From Flavobacterium psychrotrophum (GTDB lineage Bacteria; Bacteroidota; Bacteroidia; Flavobacteriales; Flavobacteriaceae), in NCBI RefSeq assembly GCF_003403075.1, contig NZ_CP031557.1:4340001-4404000 (forward strand): DNA of 64,000 nt. The letters are read 5' to 3'. The notes below the pieces were generated by a model. The model was not told the DNA's origin. It worked only from the letters and a program-made list of their open reading frames with translations, and made no database searches. This document shows, one piece after another, positions 53,151 to 62,383 of the stretch (position 1 is the first letter of the stretch; every line of letters starts with the position of its first letter). Position numbers and translations under genes: made by a program.

Positions 53151-53258
53151 TAATAAGGATGATATGGTCTGTGGTATTATGAAGCCTTTATTGTTTTTGA
53201 CTCGTTTCAATCATTAAAATTTACAAAAATATTATAACCCCATTTCCGTGCACTGCGC

Positions 53259-53266
53259 TATCTTTG
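53259..53266 (+). promoter_or_regulatory. -7 element (TATCTTTG) of the DUF4286 gene
   Basis: TATCTTTG about 80 bases before the start. Leader is AT-rich. Confidence 0.5.
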
Positions 53267-53345
53267 CCTTTGATGATTTGCTTAAAAATGATATTTATTT
53301 TTATTGAATAATCAAATACCTATCCACACACAAATAACAAACAAA

Positions 53346-53666
53346 ATGATAATTTATAACGTAACCAGTAACGTAGACGACTCTGTGCACAACCAGTGGC
53401 TGGAGTGGATGATGGATAAACATGTGCCTGCTATTATGGCAACAGGCAAATTCTACAAGATAAAAATTGTAAAGGTGCTGGTAGAAGAAGAGCACGGCGG
53501 AACCACATACTCTGTACAGTACAGTGCAGACAGCCGCGAAAAGCTTGATGAATACTATCGTGAACACTCGCCGGCAATGCGTGCTGAGATGCAGCAGCTT
53601 TTTGGCGATATGGTATTACAGTTCCGCACAGAGCTGGAAATTGTACAGGAGTTTAGGGTGGTTTAA
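53346..53666 (+). CDS. DUF4286 family protein
   Basis: A 106-aa protein with a ferredoxin-like alpha/beta pattern. The ATG at 53346 (MIIYNVTSNVDDSVHNQWLE) is the usual start of DUF4286. Residues HVPAIMATGKFYKIKIVKVL and the YREHSPAMRAEMQQLFG stretch fit the family. Function unknown; similar to monooxygenase-like small folds. Followed by rsmA. Confidence 0.82.
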   Translation: MIIYNVTSNVDDSVHNQWLEWMMDKHVPAIMATGKFYKIKIVKVLVEEEHGGTTYSVQYSADSREKLDEYYREHSPAMRAEMQQLFGDMVLQFRTELEIVQEFRVV

Positions 53667-53718
53667 AAATTAAGGCAGCTACTTAGCGTTATTGCCCATA
53701 AACAGCGATATTTGCAGC

Positions 53719-54498
53719 ATGGATAAAGTAAAAGCCAAAAAGCACCTGGGGCAGCATTTTTTAAAAGATGAAGGTATAGCCCGCGATATAGCCGATACCC
53801 TTACATTAGAGGGGTATAGTAAAGTGCTGGAAATAGGCCCCGGTATGGGGGTGCTTACCAAGTATTTGCTTGATAAGCCTATACAGACATATGTTATTGA
53901 GATCGATACAGAATCGGTTGAATATCTTAATGCGCACTACCCTAAACTGCACGGGCATATTATATCTAAAGACTTTTTGAGATATAATGTAACCGAAGAT
54001 TTTGGTACAGAACCTTTTGCCATCATAGGTAACTTTCCATACAATATCTCAACGCAAATTGTATTCCGTACGCTGGAGCTTCGTGAGCGTATACCGGAGT
54101 TTGCCGGTATGTTCCAAAAAGAAGTAGCTGAGCGCATTTGCGAGAAAAAAGGCAGTAAAACATACGGTATCTTATCGGTACTGGTGCAGGCATTTTATGA
54201 TGCCGAATACCTTTTTACAGTATCAGAAGATGTATTTAACCCGCCGCCAAAAGTTAAAAGTGGTGTGCTGAGGCTCAGGAGGAAAGAAAATTTTCATCTG
54301 CCGGTAGACGAAAAAATGTTTTTCAGCGTGGTAAAGGCAGCCTTTAACCAGCGCAGGAAAACAATGCGAAACAGCCTGAAAAGCTATATCACCTCTGATA
54401 GTTTAAAACAAGATAGTATCTTTGACCTGCGCCCCGAGCAGCTTTCGGTGGAGCAGTTTATAACCCTTACGCAAAAAATAGCCGCCGATGGAGTTTAA
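53719..54498 (+). CDS. rsmA: 16S rRNA dimethyladenosine transferase
   Basis: A 259-aa enzyme (KsgA) that dimethylates A1518 and A1519 of 16S rRNA. The ATG at 53719 begins [17 protein letters not shown]; the longer ORF is unlikely. Motifs: [15 protein letters not shown] (SAM binding), NFPYNIS (catalytic motif IV) and the C-terminal NQRRKTMRN. Its last 11 bases overlap the mgtE start, so the two are translationally coupled. Confidence 0.96.
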   Translation: MDKVKAKKHLGQHFLKDEGIARDIADTLTLEGYSKVLEIGPGMGVLTKYLLDKPIQTYVIEIDTESVEYLNAHYPKLHGHIISKDFLRYNVTEDFGTEPFAIIGNFPYNISTQIVFRTLELRERIPEFAGMFQKEVAERICEKKGSKTYGILSVLVQAFYDAEYLFTVSEDVFNPPPKVKSGVLRLRRKENFHLPVDEKMFFSVVKAAFNQRRKTMRNSLKSYITSDSLKQDSIFDLRPEQLSVEQFITLTQKIAADGV

Positions 54499-55840
54499 GA
54501 TCAGCAGGGATTACCTCGCCCAGATTGAGCAATATATAAGCGAAAACCGTGAAAATGAGCTGGTAGACATGCTCGAAGATATTCACTACGCCGATATTGC
54601 CGAAATAATGGGCGAACTGGATGATGCTGATGCCATTTACCTGTTTCATATACTTGATAGCGAAAAAACATCTGAGATCCTTTTGGAGCTGGATGAAGAG
54701 GTAAGGGAAAAAATACTCCGCGGGCTTTCGCCCAAAGAAATTGCCGAAGAGCTTGATGAGCTGAGTACGGATGATGCCGCCGATATTATTGGCGAACTTC
54801 CTGCTGACATGAAGGAGGAGGTAATCTCTGAAATACTCGACGTAGAGCACGCTAAAGACATTGTAGATCTTTTGCGTTATGATGATGATACGGCGGGCGG
54901 ACTTATGGGTAAAGAGCTTGTGCAGGTTAACGAAAACTGGAGCGTGCTTACCTGCGTAAAAGAAATGCGCGAACAGGCTGCTAATGTGCAGCGTGTGCAT
55001 TCTATTTATGTGGTAGACGACGAAAACAGGCTTAAGGGCCGCCTTTCGCTAAAAGACCTTTTGGTTACCAGCACACGTACCATGATAAAAGAAGTTTACA
55101 TACCTAAGGTAGACTTTGTAAAAGTAAATACCCCCGATGTTGAGGTGGCGCGTATTATGCAGCGCTATGACCTTGAAGCCATACCGGTAGTAGATGAGCT
55201 TGGCCGCCTTGTAGGGCGTATTACCATTGATGATATTATAGACGTTATTAAAGAAGAAGCCGATAAGGATTACCAACTTGCAGCGGGTATCTCTCAGGAC
55301 GTAGAGGCAGATGACAGTATTCTTGATCTTACCAAGGCGCGTTTACCGTGGCTTGTACTGGCACTACTGGGGGGCTTTATAAGTGTAAAGCTGCTTAATG
55401 GTTTTAGCGGAGCCATGACCAGCCATAAAGAACTTTTCTTTTTTACCCCGCTTATTGCTGCAATGGCAGGTAATGTGGGTGTACAATCCAGCGCTATCAT
55501 TGTGCAGGGTCTGGCAAATAACAGCATATCCGGTTCATTATGGAACCGCCTTATAAAAGAAATACTACTAAGCTTGCTAAACGGCGCGCTACTGGCTATT
55601 ATACTAATAGTGGGCAGCCACCTGTTCTTGGGTGTAAGCTATGAAGTGGGATTAACGGTAAGTATATCATTAGTTTCGGTAATTGTAATAGCTTCGCTCA
55701 TAGGTACCTTTGTGCCTATATTGCTAAATAAAATAGGCATTGACCCTGCCCTTGCTACAGGCCCGTTTATAACTACCAGTAACGATATTTGTGGTATCCT
55801 TATTTATTTCACCATAGCACAGCTTATCCTTGGGTTTTAG
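54488..55840 (+). CDS. mgtE: magnesium transporter MgtE
   Basis: A 450-aa Mg2+ channel. The N-terminal superhelical domain (about 1-125, acidic) is followed by two CBS domains (about 130-255; [20 protein letters not shown] and [19 protein letters not shown]), a connecting helix and five transmembrane segments with AGNVGVQSS (pore helix). The CBS and N domains sense cytosolic Mg2+ and close the pore. Overlaps rsmA. Confidence 0.96.
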   Translation: MEFKISRDYLAQIEQYISENRENELVDMLEDIHYADIAEIMGELDDADAIYLFHILDSEKTSEILLELDEEVREKILRGLSPKEIAEELDELSTDDAADIIGELPADMKEEVISEILDVEHAKDIVDLLRYDDDTAGGLMGKELVQVNENWSVLTCVKEMREQAANVQRVHSIYVVDDENRLKGRLSLKDLLVTSTRTMIKEVYIPKVDFVKVNTPDVEVARIMQRYDLEAIPVVDELGRLVGRITIDDIIDVIKEEADKDYQLAAGISQDVEADDSILDLTKARLPWLVLALLGGFISVKLLNGFSGAMTSHKELFFFTPLIAAMAGNVGVQSSAIIVQGLANNSISGSLWNRLIKEILLSLLNGALLAIILIVGSHLFLGVSYEVGLTVSISLVSVIVIASLIGTFVPILLNKIGIDPALATGPFITTSNDICGILIYFTIAQLILGF

Positions 55841-55894
55841 TTTTTTAGAAAAAACTATAATTACACCCTATTATAAATAACCATTGACACTTCC

Positions 55895-56245
55895 ATGAAA
55901 AAAATATACCACCTTAAAACCTGTTCTACCTGCGTAAAAATACTAAAGCAAATTCCGCACCTGGAAACTTTTGAATTGCAGGAGATAAAAACCCAGCCCA
56001 TTACTACAGCCCAGCTTGAAGAAATGCACGAAATGGCAGGCAGCTACGAAGCACTTTTTAGCCGTAACGCAACACTATATAAAGAGCGCGGACTGAAAGA
56101 TAAGCCACTGACCGAAGCAGATTATAAAGATTTGATCCTGGAGCATTATACCTTTTTAAAGCGCCCCGTTATTATTGCAAATGATAAGATATTTATAGGT
56201 AACAAAGCCAATACCGTTGCAGAGGCGGTTGACTACCTCAAATAA
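55895..56245 (+). CDS. ArsC/Spx family protein
   Basis: A 116-aa thioredoxin-fold protein. CSTC (Cys10 and Cys13) near the N-terminus and FLKRPVIIANDKIFIG are typical of the arsenate reductase (ArsC)/Spx group. The arsenate-binding Arg of E. coli ArsC is usually in the RP motif, here KRP, but the group contains many non-arsenate members. Function unknown; could be a redox regulator or a glutaredoxin-dependent reductase. It stands 54 bases after mgtE. Confidence 0.85.
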   Translation: MKKIYHLKTCSTCVKILKQIPHLETFELQEIKTQPITTAQLEEMHEMAGSYEALFSRNATLYKERGLKDKPLTEADYKDLILEHYTFLKRPVIIANDKIFIGNKANTVAEAVDYLK

Positions 56246-56247
56246 AA

Positions 56248-56356
56248 TATAGCCGTAAATTCCGCAGATTTTCTAATAATCTTTGAAAAAGGGATTGATT
56301 GTGTTTAAAAATCTGCGTAAATCCGTGTTTGCGAAGCATCCGCGTTATCCGCGTTC
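56248..56356. repeat. intergenic sequence with AAATCTGCGTAAATCCG-type words
   Basis: AAATTCCGCAGATTT and AAATCTGCGTAAATCC are partly inverted to each other; GCATCCGCGTTATCCGCG contains a short tandem repeat. The pattern resembles the other non-coding hairpin elements, but the arms are weak. Confidence 0.45.
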
Positions 56357-56367
56357 CATTATTTTCT

Positions 56368-56375
56368 TACCTTTG
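56368..56375 (+). promoter_or_regulatory. -7 element (TACCTTTG) of the yicC-like gene
   Basis: TACCTTTG lies 18 bases before the ATG at 56394. Confidence 0.5.
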
Positions 56376-56393
56376 CTCAACTAAATTCATTTC

Positions 56394-57254
56394 ATGATAC
56401 AGTCTATGACGGGCTTCGGCAAAGCATCACTGCAAATGCCCACAAAAAAAATCACCGTAGAGGTTAAATCGCTAAACAGTAAAGGTCTCGACCTTAATGT
56501 GCGTATGCCCTCGGCATTCAGGGAAATGGAGCTGGGGCTTCGCAACAAGATCGCACAGAAACTGGAGCGTGGCAAGGTAGATTTTTCGCTCTTTATAGAA
56601 ATTACGGGAGAAGAAACTTCATCAAAAATAAATGTGCCTATTGTAAAGGCTTACATTGCGCAGATGCAGGAGGTTATACCCGGTGGCGATGCTACAGAGC
56701 TGATGAAGATGGCAGTACGTATGCCCGATGCCCTTAAAACGGAACGTGAGGAAATAGACGAAAATGACTGGGCACAAATAAGCAGCGTTATAGACGAGGC
56801 TTTACAAAACATATATAACTTTCGTGTAACGGAAGGGACATCGCTTGAAAAAGAATTTTTAGTGCGCATAGGTAACATTATGAGGCTGATGAATGATGCT
56901 GTGGCTTTTGACAGCGAGCGCATTCAAAATGTAAAAGACCGCCTGCGCAACAGCATTGCCGAACTTGAGGTTAATGTAGACGAAAACCGTTTTGAACAGG
57001 AGCTTATTTTCTATCTTGAGAAAATGGACATTACCGAAGAAAAGGTACGCCTGGAAACCCACCTTAACTATTTTATAGAAACCCTTGCCGGTACTGAGGC
57101 TAACGGACGTAAACTGGGCTTTATAGGCCAGGAAATGGGGCGCGAAATAAATACCATGGGCAGTAAGGCAAACCACAGCGGTATGCAAAAACTGGTGGTG
57201 CAGATGAAAGATGAACTTGAAAAAATAAAAGAGCAGGTTTTAAACGTGCTATAG
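56394..57254 (+). CDS. YicC family endoribonuclease
   Basis: A 286-aa protein of the YicC/YloC family, now known as an RNase that cleaves certain small RNAs. The N-terminus IQSMTGFGKASLQ and VEVKSLNSKGLDLNVRMP and the C-terminal NTMGSKANHSGMQKLVVQMK are both family hallmarks. Normal length (about 290 aa). It precedes gmk, a common pair, here separated by a 108-bp repeat. Confidence 0.93.
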   Translation: MIQSMTGFGKASLQMPTKKITVEVKSLNSKGLDLNVRMPSAFREMELGLRNKIAQKLERGKVDFSLFIEITGEETSSKINVPIVKAYIAQMQEVIPGGDATELMKMAVRMPDALKTEREEIDENDWAQISSVIDEALQNIYNFRVTEGTSLEKEFLVRIGNIMRLMNDAVAFDSERIQNVKDRLRNSIAELEVNVDENRFEQELIFYLEKMDITEEKVRLETHLNYFIETLAGTEANGRKLGFIGQEMGREINTMGSKANHSGMQKLVVQMKDELEKIKEQVLNVL

Positions 57255-57255
57255 G

Positions 57256-57363
57256 GTTGATGGTTGTCAGTTGATGGTTGTTGGAAGCTCCCAACAAGTC
57301 AACTATTGTTGAAGTTTTCAGCTAATGGAAGCTCCTAACAACTGACAACCATCAACTGACAAC
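57256..57363. repeat. family F inverted repeat (GTTGATGGTTGTCAGTTG type)
   Basis: The left arm (57256-57288) and right arm (57330-57363) are imperfect inverted copies with the tandem words TTGATGGTTG and CAACCATCAAC. It fills the gap between the yicC-like gene and gmk. A fragment GTTGTTGGTTGTCAGTTG also occurs near 11793. Confidence 0.75.
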
Positions 57364-57377
57364 TAAACACACACACA

Positions 57378-57950
57378 ATGAACAAAGGAAAACTAATTGT
57401 ATTCTCGGCGCCTTCCGGGTCGGGAAAAACTACTATAGTAAGGCATTTGCTGCAACACCCAGAACTTAACCTGGCATTTTCTGTTTCGGCAGCAACACGC
57501 GAGGCGCGCGAGGGCGAACTGCATGGCGAGCATTACCACTTTATATCGCTTGAAGATTTTAAAAAGCACATCAAGAACGAAGATTTTGTAGAGTGGGAAG
57601 AGGTATACCGCGATAATTTTTACGGTACGCTAAAAACCGAGATAGAACGCATCTGGGCACAGGGCAAGAACGTAATATTTGATATCGACGTTGCGGGTGG
57701 CCTGCGCATAAAGCGTAAATTTCCTGAAGAAACCCTGGCTGTATTTGTAAAGCCACCAAGTATTGATGAGCTTAAAATTCGCCTTAAAAAGCGTAGTACA
57801 GAGAGCGAAGACAAAATTAATATGCGTATTGCCAAGGCATCTGTAGAACTTGCCACTGCACCACAGTTCGATACCATCATCAAAAACTACGACCTTGATA
57901 CCGCTAAGGCTGATGCTTATCAGCTGGTAAAAGATTTTGTAGGAGCATAA
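57378..57950 (+). CDS. gmk: guanylate kinase
   Basis: A 190-aa enzyme that phosphorylates GMP to GDP with ATP. P-loop SAPSGSGKT (10-18), GMP-binding YHFIS and EWEEVYRDNFYGT, and IDVAGGLRIKRKF are present. Length normal. It follows the yicC-like gene and is followed by a repeat-derived spacer before the next gene. Confidence 0.96.
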   Translation: MNKGKLIVFSAPSGSGKTTIVRHLLQHPELNLAFSVSAATREAREGELHGEHYHFISLEDFKKHIKNEDFVEWEEVYRDNFYGTLKTEIERIWAQGKNVIFDIDVAGGLRIKRKFPEETLAVFVKPPSIDELKIRLKKRSTESEDKINMRIAKASVELATAPQFDTIIKNYDLDTAKADAYQLVKDFVGA

Positions 57951-57964
57951 CTGTTTGTAGTTAA

Positions 57965-58135
57965 GTATCTCACTATGTTGCGTGAGATTCCTCCTGTCGT
58001 CGGAATGACAAGATTGCTTTGTAATCCTGACGGAACGCAAGGAAGTTTTAAGATTCAGGCTTAGCGGCTTTGCGAGAGATTAATCGCAAATTTCTTGTTT
58101 TCGTCAGAATGATAAAATTGCTTTGTTATTATGAA
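57965..58135. repeat. degenerate family A-like intergenic sequence
   Basis: GTGAGATTCCTCCTGTCGTC and GGAATGACAAGATTGC match the right arm of copy 2 near 13.4 kb; the remainder (CTTAGCGGCTTTGCGAGAG) is of the CTTTGCG style. No ORF is seen in this 228-bp gap. Confidence 0.5.
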
Positions 58136-58178
58136 TTTCTGTTATTTATAGGTGTGAAACAAACTAAAGCATAATAAG

Positions 58179-58484
58179 ATGGGGTATAAAAATGTTTGTT
58201 TAAATTGTAACATTGCCTTTAGTACAGGGATGGATTATAATGATGTAAGAGAGTCTAACTGTACCCAATGCAATGAGCAAATGATATTGGTTAATCATAA
58301 GTTTAAACCGCCTAAGAAAACTGATATTGCCGGATGGAAATTAGTGAGATTCTTAATAGAAAAGGGATTAAGGTTTGGTGCGGCTTATGATAATAACCAT
58401 GTGAGAGTTCAGTATCCTAAAACTTTAGAAGAAGCCAAAGAGTTTGTGAAAAATCACAAGGCGCCTTTTCCGGTGATAAGATAG
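58179..58484 (+). CDS. hypothetical zinc-ribbon protein
   Basis: A 101-aa protein with an N-terminal zinc-ribbon-like CLNC ... CTQC pair (two CxxC, about 24 residues apart) followed by an alpha/beta tail. No family recognised. It could bind nucleic acid or protein. Separated from gmk by repeat DNA and followed 27 bases later by an acyltransferase gene. More AT-rich than gmk. Confidence 0.65.
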   Translation: MGYKNVCLNCNIAFSTGMDYNDVRESNCTQCNEQMILVNHKFKPPKKTDIAGWKLVRFLIEKGLRFGAAYDNNHVRVQYPKTLEEAKEFVKNHKAPFPVIR

Positions 58485-58511
58485 TATCCGACGAGATTAA
58501 AAATCCGAAGC

Positions 58512-59066
58512 ATGAATTTTATAAAGAAAACCGTTAAACGCCTTTTAGGCATCAGTAATGAAAATGTTATTGAACGGCTTAAGAAGAAAGGGTTAAAAGT
58601 AAGTACTAACTTTCATATGCAACAGGGATGTATTATAGACGATTCGCATTCATACCATATTGAAATAGGTAATGATGTAAGTCTTGCGCCTAATGTGCAC
58701 ATACTGGCTCATGATGCCAGTACTTGGTGGTTTTTAGAGCATACAAGAATAAGGAATGTAAAAATAGGCAACCGGGTATTTATAGGCGCAGGCAGTATTA
58801 TAATGCCCGGCGTTACTATAGGTAACAATGTTATTATAGGTGCCGGTAGTGTAGTTACTAAAGATGTGCCGGATAACTGTATACACGCCGGTAACCCCGC
58901 CCGTTTTTTAGAACATACAGATGTTTACATTGCTGCCGAAAAGGCCAGGATGAATGCTGAAAATACTTTTGGTGAAGCATTTTCTGAGGCACAGGGTGTG
59001 TCTTTACAAAATAAAGAAGTACTGAAACAAATGGCCGCAAAATATGGTACGGCCTACTTAAAGTAA
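58512..59066 (+). CDS. left-handed beta-helix acyltransferase
   Basis: A 184-aa protein of the hexapeptide-repeat acyltransferase family (LbH). The six-residue turns run through [20 protein letters not shown] and [20 protein letters not shown] to [20 protein letters not shown], closed by GNPARFLE. These enzymes transfer acetyl or other acyl groups, often to sugars. Substrate unknown. It is 3 bases before nadD, so the two are co-transcribed. Confidence 0.9.
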   Translation: MNFIKKTVKRLLGISNENVIERLKKKGLKVSTNFHMQQGCIIDDSHSYHIEIGNDVSLAPNVHILAHDASTWWFLEHTRIRNVKIGNRVFIGAGSIIMPGVTIGNNVIIGAGSVVTKDVPDNCIHAGNPARFLEHTDVYIAAEKARMNAENTFGEAFSEAQGVSLQNKEVLKQMAAKYGTAYLK

Positions 59067-59069
59067 TTT

Positions 59070-59651
59070 ATGAAAGTAGGATTATATTTCGGGACGTTTA
59101 ACCCCATACATACCGGGCATCTTATCATAGCAAACCACATGGCAGAGTACAGTGGACTCGACCAGATATGGCTGGTAGTTACGCCACACAATCCGCTAAA
59201 AAAGAAAAGCACTTTGCTGGAAGACCACCACCGCCTGCAAATGGTATTTCTGGCTACCGAAGATTATCCTAAGCTTAAGCCAAGTGATATAGAGTTTCGC
59301 CTCTCGCAACCTAACTATACGGTAAATACACTGGTGCATTTGAAAGAAAAATTTCCTACGCATAAATTTTCGCTGATAATGGGAGAGGACAATCTTAACA
59401 GCCTTCACAAATGGAAGAATTATGAAGTACTGTTGCAAAGCCATGATATTTACGTGTACCCCCGCATTAATACGGAAGTTATAAACCCTGAGATTGCTGC
59501 CGCTGCACGCACGCATCGTGTAGAGGCGCCGGTTATAGAGATATCGAGCACGTTTATAAGAAACAGTATTAAAGAGGGTAAAAATGTACGTCCGCTATTG
59601 CCGGAAAAAGTCTGGCATTATGTAGAGCATAATTTGTTCTATAAAAAGTAA
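59070..59651 (+). CDS. nadD: nicotinate-nucleotide adenylyltransferase
   Basis: A 193-aa enzyme that joins ATP to nicotinate mononucleotide in NAD synthesis. GTFNPIHTGH (8-17, HxGH motif), WLVVTPHNPLKKK, IMGEDNLNSLHKWKN and the C-terminal ISSTFIRNSI (SxxxxR motif) are all present. Length normal. Lies 3 bases after the acyltransferase gene. Confidence 0.96.
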   Translation: MKVGLYFGTFNPIHTGHLIIANHMAEYSGLDQIWLVVTPHNPLKKKSTLLEDHHRLQMVFLATEDYPKLKPSDIEFRLSQPNYTVNTLVHLKEKFPTHKFSLIMGEDNLNSLHKWKNYEVLLQSHDIYVYPRINTEVINPEIAAAARTHRVEAPVIEISSTFIRNSIKEGKNVRPLLPEKVWHYVEHNLFYKK

Positions 59652-59674
59652 AACCAAAACCAACCAAATAACAT

Positions 59675-60142
59675 ATGGAAGATAATTTTAAAGAGTTTGA
59701 TGGTGCAGGAGTAATATACCGACGCTCATTACTACCGTGGTGGATACGTTTTTTTAGCTGGGCTTTTATGATAGCAGGAGTATTGTCCATATTTACAGTA
59801 GCAATATCCTCAATAATGTCAAGTATACCTAATGTGTCGCTTTACGGCCTTGATGCTGTACTTCCGGCACCTTTTGGGCAATTGGCATCGACACTTTTTA
59901 TGGCATTGAGCGGATTGACAGGTTTCTACCTGTGGCAGGAGAAAAAACAGGCCATACAGTTGGGGAAAATATGCGCCATAGTAGGTGTTCTTATTAGTAT
60001 TGCCACAACAATAGGGTCAATTTCGTCGGGTAATTTTATGATTCGGTTAGAAATTATTTTCCTGATTTTGTTTTATCGTAAATTAGACCAACTGGAATAT
60101 GATTGGGAACTCACCGCAGTTTCCCGAACTGGCAGAGACTAA
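59675..60142 (+). CDS. membrane protein, YRRSLLPWW family, copy 1
   Basis: A 155-aa protein with four transmembrane segments. The cytosolic N-terminus ends in IYRRSLLPWWIRFFSW; later come LWQEKKQAIQLGKICA and NFMIRLEIIFLILFY. It shares these blocks with the next gene, so the two arose by tandem duplication. I recognise no named family. It follows nadD by 23 bases and may be co-transcribed with it. Confidence 0.75.
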   Translation: MEDNFKEFDGAGVIYRRSLLPWWIRFFSWAFMIAGVLSIFTVAISSIMSSIPNVSLYGLDAVLPAPFGQLASTLFMALSGLTGFYLWQEKKQAIQLGKICAIVGVLISIATTIGSISSGNFMIRLEIIFLILFYRKLDQLEYDWELTAVSRTGRD

Positions 60143-60203
60143 GCTTTTTTTTGACATAAACGGGTGTAAATAATAACTACCTTGACCTTTCGTTTATATA
60201 GCT

Positions 60204-60671
60204 ATGGAAGAACAGGATCACGACTTTTCAGAATTTGAAGGTGTTAAAACCGTTTATCGGCGCAGCCTGCTGCCCTGGTGGATATGGGGCATCTTGTTTG
60301 TCTATCTGGGTTTTACTACAGTTTTCCTTATTTCAGATGCTTATAGCCTCACACAGGGCTACGTTTTTGCGTTTGATGTCTTTCAAATTAACTGGCTCAT
60401 ACCATATCCTTATTACCCTGTAGTCTCTGTATTGCTTTATCTTTTTATGCTCATGGCTGCTTTAATGCTTTGGTTTGAGAAGAGAGAGGCCGCCGCAATA
60501 GGACGCATCTGTTTTGGAATAATGCTACTGCTTTGTACCGCAGTTTTTTCCAAAGGATTATTCTCAGGGCACTTTTCGCTCCGTATAGAAATCATCATAT
60601 TTACAGATGTTGTATTACGTCTTTATGATAAGAGAAAAGAATGGAAGCAAGCCATATCCAGACGTAACTAA
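60204..60671 (+). CDS. membrane protein, YRRSLLPWW family, copy 2
   Basis: A 155-aa paralogue of the preceding protein, also with four hydrophobic segments and the same blocks (VYRRSLLPWWIWG, LWFEKREAAAIGRICF, FSLRIEIIIFTDVVLRLYDK). The identical length and order of motifs support duplication. Function unknown. The 61-base gap holds CTTGACCTTTCG, a weak promoter-like run. Confidence 0.75.
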   Translation: MEEQDHDFSEFEGVKTVYRRSLLPWWIWGILFVYLGFTTVFLISDAYSLTQGYVFAFDVFQINWLIPYPYYPVVSVLLYLFMLMAALMLWFEKREAAAIGRICFGIMLLLCTAVFSKGLFSGHFSLRIEIIIFTDVVLRLYDKRKEWKQAISRRN

Positions 60672-60707
60672 TACCATTTCACATTACTTATAGTTCAATT
60701 GATTAAA

Positions 60708-60812
60708 TGTTACGCAAAGATATTGCTTTGCAAACATAGGAGTCGCAAATCTTTGTAGCTTACGTCGAAACATATTGTACAGCTTTGCGCCTCTGCGCCT
60801 TTGCGAGAAAAA
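60708..60812. repeat. degenerate CGCAAAG/CTTTGCG-type intergenic sequence
   Basis: TACGCAAAGATATTGCTTTG at the left and GCTTTGCGCCTCTGCGCC at the right are partly inverted, in the style of the 11.9-kb element. No gene is seen in the 235-bp gap. Confidence 0.5.
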
Positions 60813-60850
60813 ATATCTGAACTACATTATATTTTCATTTGGTATAAATA

Positions 60851-60886
60851 TAAAAGCCACAATGCAAATGTACTTTGTGGCTTTTA
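60851..60886. terminator. rho-independent terminator (bidirectional)
   Basis: TAAAAGCCACAA (60851-60862) and TTGTGGCTTTTA (60875-60886) pair perfectly over 12 bases. It ends the minus-strand OmpA-like barrel gene (stop 60907). Confidence 0.82.
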
Positions 60887-60906
60887 AGTAAAATAAAAAG
60901 TAAGTT

Positions 60907-61488
60907 TTAAAACCTGTAACCCAGGTTAAAGTCGCCCCTAAAAGAAGCGTCCGGCGCATTAGATCCACCAAAGTTGCGACCCCCTCCGGCAAGTATTTCA
61001 AATACAAAACCTGAACGGTTTATCCATTTCCATCCTAATGAAATACCTACTGATGCGGCAGTGTAGTTTTCTCGCTTGTCGTGGTAACTGTAAAAGCCAT
61101 TGCCGTTATTGTCTACATAATACGACTCAACGTATCCGTTATAATCACGGCCTGCAATGAATTTACCAAATCCCTCTATAAAAAATCCTCTTGCACCATA
61201 ATACTTAGGCTCTGTAAAATAGAAACGCGCAAAAGGTGTTACAGAAAAGTCTTCGGGATACTCGTTGTTTTTACTGTCGAGGTTACCTAAAAGAGAAATT
61301 CCATAAGTAAAATCCTCAGAGTGAATGCGTTCATAGGTTACATCTAAAATTCCGCCGGCTAAAAGCTTAATGGCGCCAATCTTAAATTCATGTTTCTTGT
61401 TCAATACGCTGGTTGAGTCGGCCTGCGCATACGTTGTTGTAATAAATCCTGTAGTTAACAGGGTGATTAATAAGGTAATGTGTTTCAT
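60907..61488 (-). CDS. outer membrane beta-barrel protein
   Basis: A 193-aa protein with signal peptide MKHITLLITLLTTGFITTTYAQ. The rest consists of alternating beta strands ending in an aromatic residue (DFNLGYRF), as in small eight-stranded outer-membrane barrels (DUF3575-like or OMP_b-brl). Middle strands contain VTPFARFYFTEPKYYGARG and VGISLGWKW. Function unknown. Single gene with its own terminator. The upstream region (61489-61697) is AT-rich and holds TATCTTTA for the next gene. Confidence 0.85.
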   Translation of the reverse strand: MKHITLLITLLTTGFITTTYAQADSTSVLNKKHEFKIGAIKLLAGGILDVTYERIHSEDFTYGISLLGNLDSKNNEYPEDFSVTPFARFYFTEPKYYGARGFFIEGFGKFIAGRDYNGYVESYYVDNNGNGFYSYHDKRENYTAASVGISLGWKWINRSGFVFEILAGGGRNFGGSNAPDASFRGDFNLGYRF

Positions 61489-61667
61489 TGGCGAAAATTG
61501 TTTGGTTTATGTAAGAACTAAAAATTTAAATATTAATTATATTACTGGTGTTTAATAGATGTGGTAAAATGTAAAAGGTTGCCTTTGTTAAATAAATAAA
61601 TTCTTTAATTTTTTCAGTAAATCGCTGTTAATTTATCAATCAATACAATTACTATACCGTTTTCTTA

Positions 61668-61675
61668 AATATCTT
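61668..61675 (+). promoter_or_regulatory. -7 element (TATCTTTA) of the acyl-CoA carboxylase operon
   Basis: TATCTTTA about 22 bases before the start of the biotin carrier gene. Confidence 0.5.
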
Positions 61676-61697
61676 TACAATACTTAACCGTTAAAAA

Positions 61698-62183
61698 ATG
61701 AATGATACGTTTACACTATCGATTAATGGCAATACTGAAATTGACATTACCGAAGCGCAGCTTGCCGCCTTTGATGCCATAAGCACTGCAGAGGGCAGCT
61801 ACCATGTTTTAAAAGATAACCTGCCGTATAGGGCAGAGGTAGTATCAAAAAGCTTCCTGAAAAAAACCTATACTGTTGCTATTAATAATAACACATATGA
61901 GGTTCATATAGGCAATGCGCTGGACAGGCTTATTAAAAACATGGGTTTTGAGATAGGCACCGCAAAGCAGGTAAATGATATAAAAGCACCTATTCCGGGA
62001 CTTATACTCGAAATAGCCGTTACCGAAGGACAGGAAGTACAGGAAAACGATACCCTGCTGATACTCGAAGCCATGAAGATGGAAAACACGTTCCATTCGC
62101 CACGTGCGGGTGTTATAAAAAGCATAGCCGTAACTAAAGGCCAGGCCGTAGATAAAGGGCAGTTGCTTATAGAGTTTGAGTAG
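61698..62183 (+). CDS. biotin carboxyl carrier protein of an acyl-CoA carboxylase
   Basis: A 161-aa protein. Residues about 90-161 form the biotinyl domain, with the biotin site EAMKMEN (Lys127). The N-terminal ~85 residues are a separate alpha/beta segment found in Bacteroidota carriers of this type. It carries CO2 from biotin carboxylase to the carboxyltransferase. It is the first gene of the operon; the next starts 200 bases on, after a repeat. Confidence 0.93.
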   Translation: MNDTFTLSINGNTEIDITEAQLAAFDAISTAEGSYHVLKDNLPYRAEVVSKSFLKKTYTVAINNNTYEVHIGNALDRLIKNMGFEIGTAKQVNDIKAPIPGLILEIAVTEGQEVQENDTLLILEAMKMENTFHSPRAGVIKSIAVTKGQAVDKGQLLIEFE

Positions 62184-62224
62184 GTTATTTAATCGTTGAA
62201 ATTGAATAAAAAAAGAGGCTAATT

Positions 62225-62370
62225 AACCACAACGTACACAATGAAAACCGCCGTAGGCGGAGGGACACAAAGCTGTATGGCAATAGTTATAAACACACAG
62301 CTTTGCGAACCTGAAAAATGACTCTGAGTGACTTTGTGCCTTCTCTGTGAAACTTTGTGTAACCCGTGTA
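62225..62370. repeat. family C-like inverted repeat, copy 3 (diverged)
   Basis: TTAACCACAACGTACACAATG and ACTTTGTGTAACCCGTG at the ends, with CCGCCGTAGGCGG palindrome and CACAAAGC/GCTTTG words between. It sits inside the carboxylase operon, between the carrier gene and the biotin carboxylase gene. Confidence 0.6.
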
Positions 62371-62383
62371 AAACAAACTTAAA

